Source: Dryocola sp051297175
Lineage (GTDB): Bacteria; Pseudomonadota; Gammaproteobacteria; Enterobacterales; Enterobacteriaceae
Length of the DNA stretch: 64,000 nucleotides
Direction: 5' to 3'
NCBI RefSeq assembly: GCF_051297175.1
Contig: NZ_JBINNY010000001.1
Location: forward strand, 1,674,001 to 1,738,000
Shown here: positions 8,002 to 16,443 of the stretch, in pieces
Layout of the letters: every line of letters starts with the position of its first letter
Numbering within the stretch: position 1 is the stretch's first letter
The notes under the pieces: model-generated
The model's database searches: none
What the model was told of the DNA's origin: nothing
The model's input: the letters and a program-made list of their open reading frames with translations, nothing else
Translations under genes and position numbers: made by a program

Positions 8002-10419
8002 TTATTCCTCGGTCAGCGCCTTGTGCGGCTGCTCGAGGATCATGGTTTGCGTCTGGCTCAGGCTGATGCCCGCCTCGCGCAGCATCTTGAGGATTTCATA
8101 AAGCAGATCGCTGCGCGTCGCGCTGACCATGCGCGGGCTGTTTACATAGCCGGTCACGCTCAGCACGATCCCCGTCGGCCCCAGCTCCTTAAAGCTCACC
8201 GACGGCGCGGGGGCTTCAAGAATGGATTCATGCAGGTTATAGGCCTGGAGAAGAAGATTGCGCACCTGCTCCGGGTCGATGTCCAGCGGGAAGGTCAGCG
8301 CGATGGTCGCCACGCCCTGCGCGTTGCCCATGGTGGCGTTGCGCACGTTCTGCGAGATGAGCTGCGAGTTCGGCACGATAACCGTGGATTTGTCGCTAAG
8401 CTGGATTTCCGTCGCGCGCACGTTGATGCGGCGAATATCGCCCTCCACGCCGCTGATGCTCACCAGATCGCCCACCTTCACCGGGCGCTCGGTCAGCAGA
8501 ATCAGGCCGGAGATAAAGTTCTTCACAATTTCCTGCAGGCCAAAACCGATGCCCACCGACAGGGCGCTGACGATCCACGCCAGCTTGTTCCATTCGATGC
8601 CGAGCATGGAGAGCGTCAGCATGATGATCAGCACGTAGCCGACGTTGGTAAACAGCGTCACCAGCGAGGCGCGCAGGCCGCGGTCCATCATGGTTTTTGG
8701 CAGGAAGTCGTTATCCAGCCAGCGGCGCGTGGAGCGCAGCACGTACCAGCCAATCACCAGGCAAAGCACGGCGTTCAGCGCGTGGGCCGGGATGATGTTC
8801 ATCCCCTCAAGCCCCTTGCCGCCCCAGATATCGGCGATTTTGCCAAGCAGTTCCAGCGGTGTGGTGGTGCCAAAGGTACCGTTAAGCAGCGCCACGGCGG
8901 CCAGCAGCAGCAGGGAAGTCTTGCCCAGCGCGGAGAACAGCGTTGCCGCAAGCGAGAGGTGGCGGTCGTTTACGCTTAGCGTGCTTTTAAGGATTTTGCC
9001 GCTGTGCGTGCTCGGCGAAAACACGCTTTCGCACAGGTCAACCACGAAGTGAATCAGCAGGTACAGGCTGCTGACCACCAGGCCAATCCACAGCAGTTCG
9101 AAGGTCACGAAACGCGCCAGCGGGATGTAGCCAATCAGCAGCGCAATCAGGATCACGAACGCCGTCAGGCTTATCACCAGATGAATCAGGCCCGCCATCG
9201 TCGAACGCGCTTCGGTCTGTTCGCCCTCGGCGCGCATTTTGCGGCGCATCCTGTTCACGCGAACCGGCGCAATAATGCAGTTCAGCGCCACCAGCAGCGC
9301 GGACAGCCCGTTGCCGAACAGGGTGGCGGCAATACTGGTGCCAACCAGCGCGTTAAGCTGCTCGATAATCCCGAAGATAAAAATGGAGGTGGCGAGCAGC
9401 ACCGGGAACGACGCCAGGGTTTTCGCCAGCGGATCGGCAATGCCCGGCAGACGCCACGAAGGGTGGCTGTTCGACAGCAGCGCGATGCCCAGACCGGCAA
9501 TCACCGCCGAGAAATAGGTCAGTTCGACAAGCTGGCCGGCAAACTCGTTAATCAGCGGCGAGGTGTCGGGCAGCCGCGTGAAGATATAGCAAATAATCTG
9601 CATGCTGATGCCGAGCGTAAGCGTGGTGCTCAGCGTCGTAAAGCAGGCGAGGAAGCTGCGGCGAAAGCGGCCCTGCGGCAGCCAGCGCGGCAGGATCCAG
9701 TTAATCGGCCTGTCTAACGCTTTACGGCCAAACAGGCCAATGGCGAGCGCCAGCAGCAGGTAAAAACCGCTGCCGAAACGCCACTCTTCATCCCAGGCCT
9801 GGTTCCAGCCATCGCTCACCTGGCTGCCAAATTCGTCGAAGCGCGTGGCGTCTTTATCGCTTGGGTTAATCAGCGGCGACCAGAACTTCTCGCCCAGGAT
9901 GCTGCCGGTATTCAGCGCAATCTGCGTTTTCAGCGCGTCGCGGCGCAGGCCGGATATCTGCGCCGAGAGGTTTTGCGCCCCGACGGCGATGGCTTTGGTT
10001 TGTTCAATCTGCGTGGTGAGCAGGGTTTTGCTGCTGTTCAGCTGCTTGCGCTGGCTGACGACCTGCGGGGTTTCGGTCAGCGTACCGGCCGCGGGGGCCG
10101 GGCCAAGCACGTCAAGCTGGGCCTGCACTTGGGTTAGCTGCGGGGCGAGGGCGACGGCCAGCTTATCGGCATCGCTCACTAATTTCTGCGCATCGTCATT
10201 GAGGCTGGTGAACTGCTTATCGGCCTTCGCGGTGGACACGCGCTGTTTGAGCGAGTCCAGGCGCTTTTGCAGCGCGGGCAGCTCGGCGCTGGCGTTCACT
10301 TTCACCGGCTGTTCTGCACCCGTTTGCCCGGGGGCGTCGTCCGCAAGCGTAAGAAAAGGTGTGAACATCAGGCAGGACAGCAGGGCCAGCAGCAGCGGCA
10401 GTCTTAACATTTTTTGCAT
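8002..10419 (-). CDS. DUF3772-type MscS-family mechanosensitive channel
   Basis: The 805-aa protein has a signal peptide (LLLALLSCLMFTPFLTLA...), a long helical periplasmic N-terminal region of about 200 residues with coiled-coil character, about ten hydrophobic segments, and a C-terminal MscS core. The core shows GIGFGLQEIVKNFISGLILLTERP, typical of the pore-lining helix and following beta domain, and VGDLVSISGVEGDIRRINVRATEI. Such channels open under membrane tension during osmotic downshift. The N-terminal region resembles the DUF3772 group rather than E. coli MscK or YbiO. The reading frame extends to a TTG at 10464, but I prefer ATG 10419 because it places the signal peptide at the N-terminus; no clear Shine-Dalgarno precedes either. 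Confidence 0.85.
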   Translation of the reverse strand: MQKMLRLPLLLALLSCLMFTPFLTLADDAPGQTGAEQPVKVNASAELPALQKRLDSLKQRVSTAKADKQFTSLNDDAQKLVSDADKLAVALAPQLTQVQAQLDVLGPAPAAGTLTETPQVVSQRKQLNSSKTLLTTQIEQTKAIAVGAQNLSAQISGLRRDALKTQIALNTGSILGEKFWSPLINPSDKDATRFDEFGSQVSDGWNQAWDEEWRFGSGFYLLLALAIGLFGRKALDRPINWILPRWLPQGRFRRSFLACFTTLSTTLTLGISMQIICYIFTRLPDTSPLINEFAGQLVELTYFSAVIAGLGIALLSNSHPSWRLPGIADPLAKTLASFPVLLATSIFIFGIIEQLNALVGTSIAATLFGNGLSALLVALNCIIAPVRVNRMRRKMRAEGEQTEARSTMAGLIHLVISLTAFVILIALLIGYIPLARFVTFELLWIGLVVSSLYLLIHFVVDLCESVFSPSTHSGKILKSTLSVNDRHLSLAATLFSALGKTSLLLLAAVALLNGTFGTTTPLELLGKIADIWGGKGLEGMNIIPAHALNAVLCLVIGWYVLRSTRRWLDNDFLPKTMMDRGLRASLVTLFTNVGYVLIIMLTLSMLGIEWNKLAWIVSALSVGIGFGLQEIVKNFISGLILLTERPVKVGDLVSISGVEGDIRRINVRATEIQLSDKSTVIVPNSQLISQNVRNATMGNAQGVATIALTFPLDIDPEQVRNLLLQAYNLHESILEAPAPSVSFKELGPTGIVLSVTGYVNSPRMVSATRSDLLYEILKMLREAGISLSQTQTMILEQPHKALTEE

Positions 10420-10967
10420 AAAAGGAGATACCCGGGAATTCCAAAAAGTAACAACGCAATCCAACCGGCTAAGGATACCTTTTATTCACGGGAAAAATAG
10501 TGCTGTTTGTCTGAAGCATGTGGGGTTATCGGTCAGCTTGGCCTGGCTGAACTCTTGCCCTTCTGAAGGGCCGGGGCCGATGGTGCGTTATGCCGTTGAT
10601 GTTAACTATCGGGATATTTAATGAGGTTTTTGATTAGCCTAATTTTTTATGCGGCGTTTGGACAGCGCTATTTAACTCAATAACCTTTTAAGCTATTGCT
10701 ACATAACCCTGGAACCTGATAATTGCCGCATGCAATTTATTGATTATTCAGGATAAAAAATACTAATGGTTTTCTGGTGCTCTATATCTCTCGCATTTTG
10801 AAATAAAGTCACGCTGGCTTCGGCTGTCCGTATGCAATGAATATATGTATTCTGGCGTTCTATTTTAGAAAGCCATAAATACCTGAATGAGCGGCTACAA
10901 TATTAATTGTGCCGTTTAAGTAAATTACTGTAACAAACCTCAATTATGGCCAGACTGGAGTAGTGAC
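10420..10967. other. Divergent intergenic region, no gene seen
   Basis: About 550 bp separate the channel gene from the LysR gene, which are divergent. The part nearest the LysR gene is AT-rich and presumably holds its promoter. I see no convincing ORF, RNA gene or repeat here. Confidence 0.5.
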
Positions 10968-11921
10968 ATGAAGAGTAAGCCCGTTTCGACCGCTGATTTT
11001 GACCTCAGACTGCTCGACACGTTTAACGAGGTTTATAAATACAGCAGCGTATCGAAAGCGGCGAAGGCGCTTCACTGCTCGCCGTCCTTCGTAAGCCAGA
11101 CGATGCAAAAGCTGCGGGTGTTTTTTTCCGATCCGCTTTTCGTGCGCAACGGTATGAAGCTAAAACCAACCACCATGGCGCGGACAATCCATTTGCAGCT
11201 TTCGCAGCAGTACGGCGACGTGCTCTCAACGCTTGAATCGTTGGTCAATGCGACGAGCAAAAACCTGCTGGTGGTGCACTGTTCCTCCTATTTTGCCATC
11301 CGCATCGTTCCCCTCATCGTGGAATGGGCGCAAACGCACGCGCCGGAATGTAAAATAGTGCACCGGGATTTTTTATACGAGGAAGAAACCTCGGAAGATC
11401 TGCTCCTGCTGCGTGATGTCGATCTGGTGTTTGATATGTTGCCTTCTTTTAACCGCTCGCTGTGCACGGTGCCCGTGGCTAAAGAGGAAATCGTGATGAT
11501 TTGCCGGGAAGGGCACCCGCGTCTGGGCAGCCACATTAGCGCGGAAGAGGCAAAGCACGAGCAGTTTGCCACTTTGACCACCGGCAGCATGGGGTCGGAT
11601 TTACAGCTTGAGCAGAACACGGTGGAAAGCCACTTCGGCGAACGTAGCGTGCGCTATACCAGTTTTTCACTGTCCAGCATTACCGCCGTGGTTGCCCGCA
11701 CCGATATGCTGGGCATTATTCCCGCCTGGCTGTATGAACAAAGCCGGGCTATTTACCCGATCCGCAAGCTCAATATCGACTTTAGCTTCAATGCTATTCC
11801 GTTTTACATGATGTACAGCAAAGTCGCCTTGCAGAACGATATTTTTTCGGAGCTCGTCACCTGGCTTGAAAAGGACTTTTCAACGCAGAGCCAATTGGCT
11901 AAAAGCAATTTTCAACTTTGA
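10968..11921 (+). CDS. LysR-type transcriptional regulator, YbeF-like
   Basis: The 317-aa protein has an N-terminal winged-helix domain (LRLLDTFNEVYKYSSVSKAAKALHCSPSFVSQTMQKLR..., residues about 13-60) and a C-terminal effector-binding domain. The arrangement DxxLLxxFxxVY...A(A/K)ALxxSPSxxSQ and the length recall E. coli YbeF and LeuO rather than metabolic LysR proteins. The target is unknown. It is divergent from the mechanosensitive channel gene and is followed 13 bp later by a small gene that may be co-transcribed. Confidence 0.85.
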   Translation: MKSKPVSTADFDLRLLDTFNEVYKYSSVSKAAKALHCSPSFVSQTMQKLRVFFSDPLFVRNGMKLKPTTMARTIHLQLSQQYGDVLSTLESLVNATSKNLLVVHCSSYFAIRIVPLIVEWAQTHAPECKIVHRDFLYEEETSEDLLLLRDVDLVFDMLPSFNRSLCTVPVAKEEIVMICREGHPRLGSHISAEEAKHEQFATLTTGSMGSDLQLEQNTVESHFGERSVRYTSFSLSSITAVVARTDMLGIIPAWLYEQSRAIYPIRKLNIDFSFNAIPFYMMYSKVALQNDIFSELVTWLEKDFSTQSQLAKSNFQL

Positions 11922-11934
11922 GAAGAGTCGCACT

Positions 11935-12219
11935 ATGAAATTTTTAAATGATAAAAATGAGTACATTACGTGGATGATTGAAGAAGTCTTTATGACAACA
12001 CGTAAAGAGCTGGAAGAAGAAACGTCATTTTTAGACTGGCAGGAAGATGTCCTGCCGGAAATAGAAAAAAACTGCCCGGAATTTTTCCCCTGCGTGGCAT
12101 ATTTGAAATATCAGCCAGAAAAAATGCTGCGGCGCAGTGATATAAGCTGTATTAGCACCCAGCAGATTCAGGAATGGGCGGCTTTAATTAAATCAGATTC
12201 AGCACCGGTTAATCATTGA
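11935..12219 (+). CDS. Small acidic protein downstream of LysR regulator
   Basis: The 94-aa product (MKFLNDKNEYITWMIEE...) is acidic, with three Cys (in NCPEFFPC and ISCIS), and has no signal peptide or membrane segment. I do not recognise it. Start ATG 11935 is preceded by GAGAAGAG. The frame is open further upstream to 11866, but that part overlaps the LysR gene. The 13-bp gap suggests an operon with the regulator. Confidence 0.6.
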   Translation: MKFLNDKNEYITWMIEEVFMTTRKELEEETSFLDWQEDVLPEIEKNCPEFFPCVAYLKYQPEKMLRRSDISCISTQQIQEWAALIKSDSAPVNH

Positions 12220-12354
12220 CGATAAAATTTTATTGCCTGCAAACGTCATATCGATCGCGCACCTTTTATCAATACTCAGCGCGATCCTTCCAGTGCCGCT
12301 GCAGGTCTTGCTTTACCGTCATCATCTCCTTATTCTTTATTATTTTGGGCTTGG

Positions 12355-12425
12355 GACTCGGGGTGCCCTTCTTTGTGAAGGCTGAGAAATACCCGTACCA
12401 CCTGATCTGGAGAATGCCAGCGTAG
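12355..12425 (+). pseudogene. Truncated duplicate of the TPP riboswitch aptamer
   Basis: These 71 bases match 14286-14356 with a single difference (GGAGAATG here, GGATAATG there). They include the THI-box landmarks CTGAGA and ACCTGATCTGGA. After GCGTAG the sequence diverges, so the 3' strand of the P1 helix (GGGAAGTC in the intact copy) and the whole expression platform are missing. No sense gene follows; the next gene, the immunity-like gene, is on the other strand. The two copies are direct repeats bounding the toxin/immunity cassette. Confidence 0.88.
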
Positions 12426-12466
12426 CCTGTAAAATCATATCAGAAACAATTATTTAACCTTCCATG

Positions 12467-12961
12467 TTATGCTACAGTATCAAGTATGTCTGATAAGAAA
12501 TCGGTGAAGTTAGAAAATGATCCAAAGATATTATCTGTTCCTATATTATCTCGAATTTCAAATAAGTTAGTTTTGGTATCATAAGTAAATAAAGAAATGC
12601 TATTTTCTCCAATGACTAAGCGTTCTGCCAAATCTGGATCTATATAATCATCATTATTTCTGTAAAATTCGTTTACTATAAATAAATTTTTAATTAATGG
12701 TTCTGGTACAGATAAACTGTATAATGTAAGCCCATCGTATTCGAATCCATCCATTTTTTCCAATAATAAAACATAATCAGGTTGGTTTACAAATAATATG
12801 CAAAGTTCATTAGCTAGATCTTCCAGAATAGGGGATGTATCAGTTGCTGGCTTTCTTTTGGTTATACTATCAATAAATGTGTCTTTGAGTGGTTCTTGAA
12901 TGGGGTATTCCCATTTTGTCATTTCATTTTTCAAGTTATCCAGCATGTTATAAATGTTCAT
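12467..12961 (-). CDS. YrhA/SUKH-like immunity protein
   Basis: The 164-aa acidic protein ends with a region (DPDLAERLVIGENSISLF, then DNIGTDNIFGSFSNFTDFL) like YrhA-family proteins. These are SMI1/KNR4-related (SUKH) and commonly act as immunity proteins next to nuclease toxins. Its AT-rich codon use matches the toxin gene and not the host-like neighbours. It starts 16 bp after the toxin stop on the same strand, with AGGATTAAATAAAA before the ATG, so it is the second gene of the pair. The family assignment is from remembered motifs, and the toxin partnership is inferred from order. Confidence 0.7.
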   Translation of the reverse strand: MNIYNMLDNLKNEMTKWEYPIQEPLKDTFIDSITKRKPATDTSPILEDLANELCILFVNQPDYVLLLEKMDGFEYDGLTLYSLSVPEPLIKNLFIVNEFYRNNDDYIDPDLAERLVIGENSISLFTYDTKTNLFEIRDNIGTDNIFGSFSNFTDFLSDILDTVA

Positions 12962-12977
12962 TTTTATTTAATCCTGT

Positions 12978-14123
12978 TTATTTAAGTGGATAAATTGTAC
13001 CAGAAGGAATAGCCCATGGTGTAACCTTGCTTTCACCAGGTATCATACCTTTAGTTGCCGATCTTTGCATGTTAGTAAATACCTTGTGATATGGTTCTTT
13101 TTCGATTAACACTAGATTATCAAAGGTGTTTGTACCACCATCATCTAATGGTAATTTGTGGTGTACATCCCAACCATCTGGAGATTTTCCATTTTTCATC
13201 CTCAATAGTTGTGAAGGATTGAATGTGTTTGTTGCTTCAGGGGTGTCAGCTATATCAGTAAGAAATTTTTTCCTGGCGGTGCTATCAAATTCTTTTCTTA
13301 GAATTGCCGCATCTGTTGGGTTTCTTTTAACATAGTTAATGTCTTGTATCGTGATTCCGTTAACTATTTTTGATTCACCCCTTAACTTGCCTAAATAGCT
13401 ATTAATTTCAGCGTAAGCATCTGAGTTTGGCCTTTTAACCATTAAAATAGAAGCCGCTGCAATAGCTGTACCTGCTGTTTTTTCATTTAATACTTGGTCA
13501 TAACCATGAATAGCCTCACCGCCTAATTGCTCTGCTGTTTTTCTAAAGCCTTCAATGTTGCCATTATAAACACCGCCAGCGGCTAATAAGCGTCCTGCTG
13601 CTTTGCTATTAATAGTTTTAGCTGCTTGAGCATGTTGTATAGGCGCATCTGATGGTTGAAACTTCTGTGTCGGTGCTGGTTTTCTTCCCTGATGGCTATC
13701 TAAGCATTTTCGGTAAGCATCTCTAACTTCCATTTCAAACCATGAATGCCAGTGATCCATAAAGCAATCGTAGACAAGCTCGCCTTTATCATCAAAATAG
13801 AATGGATGCTTAAAGTAATCCCATTGCTCAGATTCATCTATTCCAATAAACCAACCGGTATCTACATTATGTTGTGTATGATCATAAGCACCGTCATACA
13901 TGCCATTACTCTTACGGTCATACTTAGCTGAAAAGGGATTGATAAAACCGCTTTTCCTCTTTGGCATTTGTTGAAGGCTAAAGTGAGAGTAGTTGGCAGA
14001 ATCAAGATCGTAGTAAACCCTTGCTCTTTCGAATGCTACCTCTGGCCTTAGTATGTATTGGAAATCTCTGGGGTTAAGTTCTCTTGCAGCATCCCATATC
14101 ATGATTAATCTGAAATCGTGCAT
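12978..14123 (-). CDS. Putative HNH-nuclease toxin of a polymorphic toxin/immunity pair
   Basis: The 381-aa protein ends in an HNH-type nuclease domain: WDVHHKLPLDDGGTN with H320/H321, N336 in FDNLVLI and H346 in PYHKVF. The middle region (GRLLAAGGVYNGNIEGFRKTA...) resembles the pre-toxin part of larger exported polymorphic toxins. The N-terminal 150 residues, rich in Asp, Tyr, Trp and His, I do not recognise; they may be a delivery or adaptor domain. There is no signal peptide. The start has a good Shine-Dalgarno (GAGGG, 6 nt before ATG). It is upstream of a likely immunity gene, as usual for such pairs. Activity and secretion route are untested. Confidence 0.72.
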   Translation of the reverse strand: MHDFRLIMIWDAARELNPRDFQYILRPEVAFERARVYYDLDSANYSHFSLQQMPKRKSGFINPFSAKYDRKSNGMYDGAYDHTQHNVDTGWFIGIDESEQWDYFKHPFYFDDKGELVYDCFMDHWHSWFEMEVRDAYRKCLDSHQGRKPAPTQKFQPSDAPIQHAQAAKTINSKAAGRLLAAGGVYNGNIEGFRKTAEQLGGEAIHGYDQVLNEKTAGTAIAAASILMVKRPNSDAYAEINSYLGKLRGESKIVNGITIQDINYVKRNPTDAAILRKEFDSTARKKFLTDIADTPEATNTFNPSQLLRMKNGKSPDGWDVHHKLPLDDGGTNTFDNLVLIEKEPYHKVFTNMQRSATKGMIPGESKVTPWAIPSGTIYPLK

Positions 14124-14210
14124 GTGAATCCCTCACAATATAAAGGGTTATGTTAATACCGATCTTTATAACCACCGTAATAAATATTGTGATAAATCGA
14201 AAAATATTGC

Positions 14211-14233
14211 TCCTGGGGCTTAGCCCCGGTTAC
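14211..14233. other. GC-rich hairpin near the right end of the cassette
   Basis: GGGGC TTA GCCCC, extended by flanking bases (CTGGGGCTTAGCCCCGG), stands out in AT-rich surroundings. It lies about 55 bp before the intact riboswitch. It may be a terminator relic or an element end; neither direction has a tight U-tract. Confidence 0.35.
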
Positions 14234-14285
14234 ACTAAATATCTACAAAATGTATATATTTAACTGATTGTTTTGTATGTGAAAT

Positions 14286-14408
14286 GACTCGGGGTGCCCT
14301 TCTTTGTGAAGGCTGAGAAATACCCGTACCACCTGATCTGGATAATGCCAGCGTAGGGAAGTCAGATGCCTGTCCGCATCCCTTCTTCACGCCGGACAGG
14401 AGACCGCC
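14286..14408 (+). promoter_or_regulatory. TPP riboswitch controlling thiMD
   Basis: The aptamer (14286-14363) closely follows the E. coli thiM riboswitch: GACTCGGGGTGCCC, GGCTGAGAAATACCC, ACCTGATCTGGATAATGCC, AGCGTAGGGAAGTC. P1 can close between GACT (14286-14289) and AGTC (14360-14363). Downstream, CCTGTCCG (14369-14376) pairs perfectly with CGGACAGG (14393-14400), burying the start of the Shine-Dalgarno AGGAG (14398-14402) of thiM. This fits repression of translation when thiamine pyrophosphate is bound, as in E. coli. Confidence 0.95.
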
Positions 14409-15200
14409 ATGCTGCAACCTGACCTGCTACCCGGCCATCGCGCCGCTGCCGTTTTAACCGTACTACGCCAGTCAACGCCTTTAGTCCACTGCATGACGAA
14501 CGACGTGGTGCAAAGCTTCACCGCCAACGTCCTGCTCGCCATCGGTGCCGCGCCCGCAATGGTGATTGAGCCTGAAGAGGCCGCGCAGTTTGCCCCCGCC
14601 GCCGGCGCGCTGTTGATTAATATCGGCACGCTGACCGCCGAACGCAGCCGCGCCATGCTCGCCGCTATTCATGCCGCAAATGAATCTGCCACGCCCTGGA
14701 CGCTCGATCCCGTCGCCGTCGGCGGGCTTAGCTTCCGCACGGCTTTCGCCCGTGAAATCCTCTCCCTGCGTCCCGCCGCCGTTCGCGGCAACGCTTCAGA
14801 AATCCTCGCGCTGGCGGGCGTCAGCGCCGGTGGGAGAGGGGTCGACAGCACCGACGATGCGCAGAGCGCCTTGCCCGCGGCCCGGCAGCTTGCGCTTCAA
14901 ACCGGAGCCGTGGTGGCCGTCACCGGCGAGCAGGATTATGTGACCGACGGAGCGGGCGCGTGGGCCGTTGCGGGCGGGGGTAAACTCATGACGCGGGTGG
15001 TCGGCACGGGCTGCGCGCTGTCCGCCGTCGTTGCCGCCTGCCTTTCGCTGCCGGGGAACCGGCTGGATAACGTGGCCGCCGCCTGTCAATTTATGAAGCT
15101 GGCGGGCGGCCAGGCCATTGCCGCAGGCTCCGGTCCCGGCAGCTTTATCCCGGCGTTCCTCGACGCGCTTTATCATCTGAACGAGGAGGCGCTGGCATGA
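14409..15200 (+). CDS. thiM: Hydroxyethylthiazole kinase
   Basis: The 263-aa ThiM phosphorylates 4-methyl-5-(2-hydroxyethyl)thiazole for salvage into thiamine. Visible landmarks are THE-kinase family segments PLVHCMTNDVVQSFTANVLLAIGAAPAM near the start, WTLDPVAVGG, RGNASEILAL, and GTGCALSAVVAA near residue 200. The position right after an intact TPP riboswitch and the 4-bp overlap with thiD confirm the assignment. Confidence 0.97.
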   Translation: MLQPDLLPGHRAAAVLTVLRQSTPLVHCMTNDVVQSFTANVLLAIGAAPAMVIEPEEAAQFAPAAGALLINIGTLTAERSRAMLAAIHAANESATPWTLDPVAVGGLSFRTAFAREILSLRPAAVRGNASEILALAGVSAGGRGVDSTDDAQSALPAARQLALQTGAVVAVTGEQDYVTDGAGAWAVAGGGKLMTRVVGTGCALSAVVAACLSLPGNRLDNVAAACQFMKLAGGQAIAAGSGPGSFIPAFLDALYHLNEEALA

Positions 15201-16006
15201 AGGGCATGAACCGAATCAATGCGCTAACCATCGCGGGCACCGACCCAAGCGGCGGCGCGGGTATCCAGGCGGACTTAAAAACGTTTTCGGCGCTCGGCGC
15301 GTACGGCACCAGCGTGATCACCGCTCTGGTGGCGCAAAACACGCGCGGCGTGCAGTCGGTTTACCGCATCGAACCGGATTTTGTCGCGGCGCAGCTCAAC
15401 TCGGTGCTCGGCGACGTGCGCATCGATACCGTTAAGATCGGTATGCTGGCCGAGGCTGATATCGTGGAGGCGGTTGCCGAACGTCTGGCGTTTTATCAGG
15501 TTCACAGCGTTGTTCTGGACACGGTGATGCTGGCGAAAAGCGGCGATCCGCTGCTTGCCCCCTCGGCGGTGGACAGCCTGCGTAAACGCCTGCTGCCGCA
15601 GGTGGCGCTGATCACGCCCAACCTGCCGGAAGCCGCCGCGCTGCTCGACGCGCCCCACGCCCGCAATGAAAGAGAAATGAAGGAGCAGGGCGACGCGCTG
15701 CTGGGCATGGGCTGTAGCGCGGTGCTGATGAAGGGCGGCCATTTGGACGACGCCGAAAGCCCGGACTGGCTGTTCACCCGCGACGGCGCGGTGCGCTTTA
15801 CCGCTCCCCGCGTGCAAACCCGGCACACCCACGGTACCGGCTGCACCCTTTCCGCCGCGCTCGCAGCGCTTTACCCCCGCAACGACGGCTGGCCGCAAAC
15901 GATCGAGGCGGCAAAAAAATGGCTGTCAAAAGCGCTCGAGCAGGCGGACTCGCTTGAGGTGGGCCACGGCATCGGCCCGGTGCATCATTTTCACGAATGG
16001 TGGTAG
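15197..16006 (+). CDS. thiD: Hydroxymethylpyrimidine kinase / HMP-phosphate kinase
   Basis: The 269-aa protein matches E. coli ThiD closely (AGTDPSGGAGIQADLKTFSA at the N-terminus, LMKGGHLDD, THGTGCTLSAALAAL at the C-terminus). It phosphorylates HMP twice to give HMP-PP for thiamine phosphate synthesis. The first ATG overlaps the thiM stop (ATGA). A second ATG at 15206 would give the E. coli-like start MNRINALTIAG, and both are possible. Coupled to thiM, it is under the same riboswitch. Confidence 0.97.
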   Translation: MKGMNRINALTIAGTDPSGGAGIQADLKTFSALGAYGTSVITALVAQNTRGVQSVYRIEPDFVAAQLNSVLGDVRIDTVKIGMLAEADIVEAVAERLAFYQVHSVVLDTVMLAKSGDPLLAPSAVDSLRKRLLPQVALITPNLPEAAALLDAPHARNEREMKEQGDALLGMGCSAVLMKGGHLDDAESPDWLFTRDGAVRFTAPRVQTRHTHGTGCTLSAALAALYPRNDGWPQTIEAAKKWLSKALEQADSLEVGHGIGPVHHFHEWW

Positions 16007-16443
16007 GAAAAACCGTCCCATAACCCGTTATGGGACGGAAAATCATGCCCGCGTGGTAGTGACAATGGTGAAATATTCGGCTGCAAAGCGCGGCTGATAA
16101 CCAAACTTAAGCAAATTATCAGCACATTCCTCCGAGTCAGCCTTCTGTTTGATATTGTAGTTGTGGTTCAATATTGGTTTAGTGGGGGTGAATGATAAAT
16201 ACAAGTAGTTACTTAGCGAAACCATCCCTGCGCGGCAATATTAAATATATCATCTACAAATATATCTCATAATCTCGCCATCTTGAAAGTATTGATATTT
16301 TTCCATGTGCCTGGTTACCCCGGTACGTATTTTTCTCGTGCTTGAGTGTTTGTATTTTAAATCTACCCTTTATCCAGCGCTCGGCGTAAAAATGTCCCGG
16401 CGTAGGCATAATAAAAATACTCTCACTTGTCAGGAATAATGAA
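16007..16443. other. AT-rich intergenic region between thiD and the 296-aa gene
   Basis: Apart from the hairpin at 16009-16040, I see no firm feature. A 60-codon leftward frame (16043-16225) ends just before that hairpin, but it has no convincing ribosome site and no recognised family. The right part should contain the promoter of the next gene, whose ribosome site (AGGAATAATGAA) precedes ATG 16444. Confidence 0.5.
16009..16040 (-). terminator. Strong inverted repeat downstream of thiD
   Basis: CGTCCCATAAC and GTTATGGGACG form a perfect 11-bp stem with a 2-nt loop. On the minus strand it is followed by GGTTTTTCC, so its shape is that of a terminator for leftward transcription; on the plus strand no U-tract follows. 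It may still mark the end of thiMD transcripts. Confidence 0.6.

Larger units (their letters stand above)
12426..14285. mobile_element. AT-rich toxin/immunity cassette between duplicated riboswitch sequences
   Basis: This 1860-bp block is visibly more AT-rich than its neighbours and sits exactly between two 71-bp direct repeats of the TPP aptamer. It contains only two leftward genes, a putative HNH nuclease toxin and a putative immunity protein, plus short flanks. No transposase or integrase is present. Horizontal origin is inferred from base composition, the flanking repeats and the cargo type; the mechanism of entry is unknown. Confidence 0.6.
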
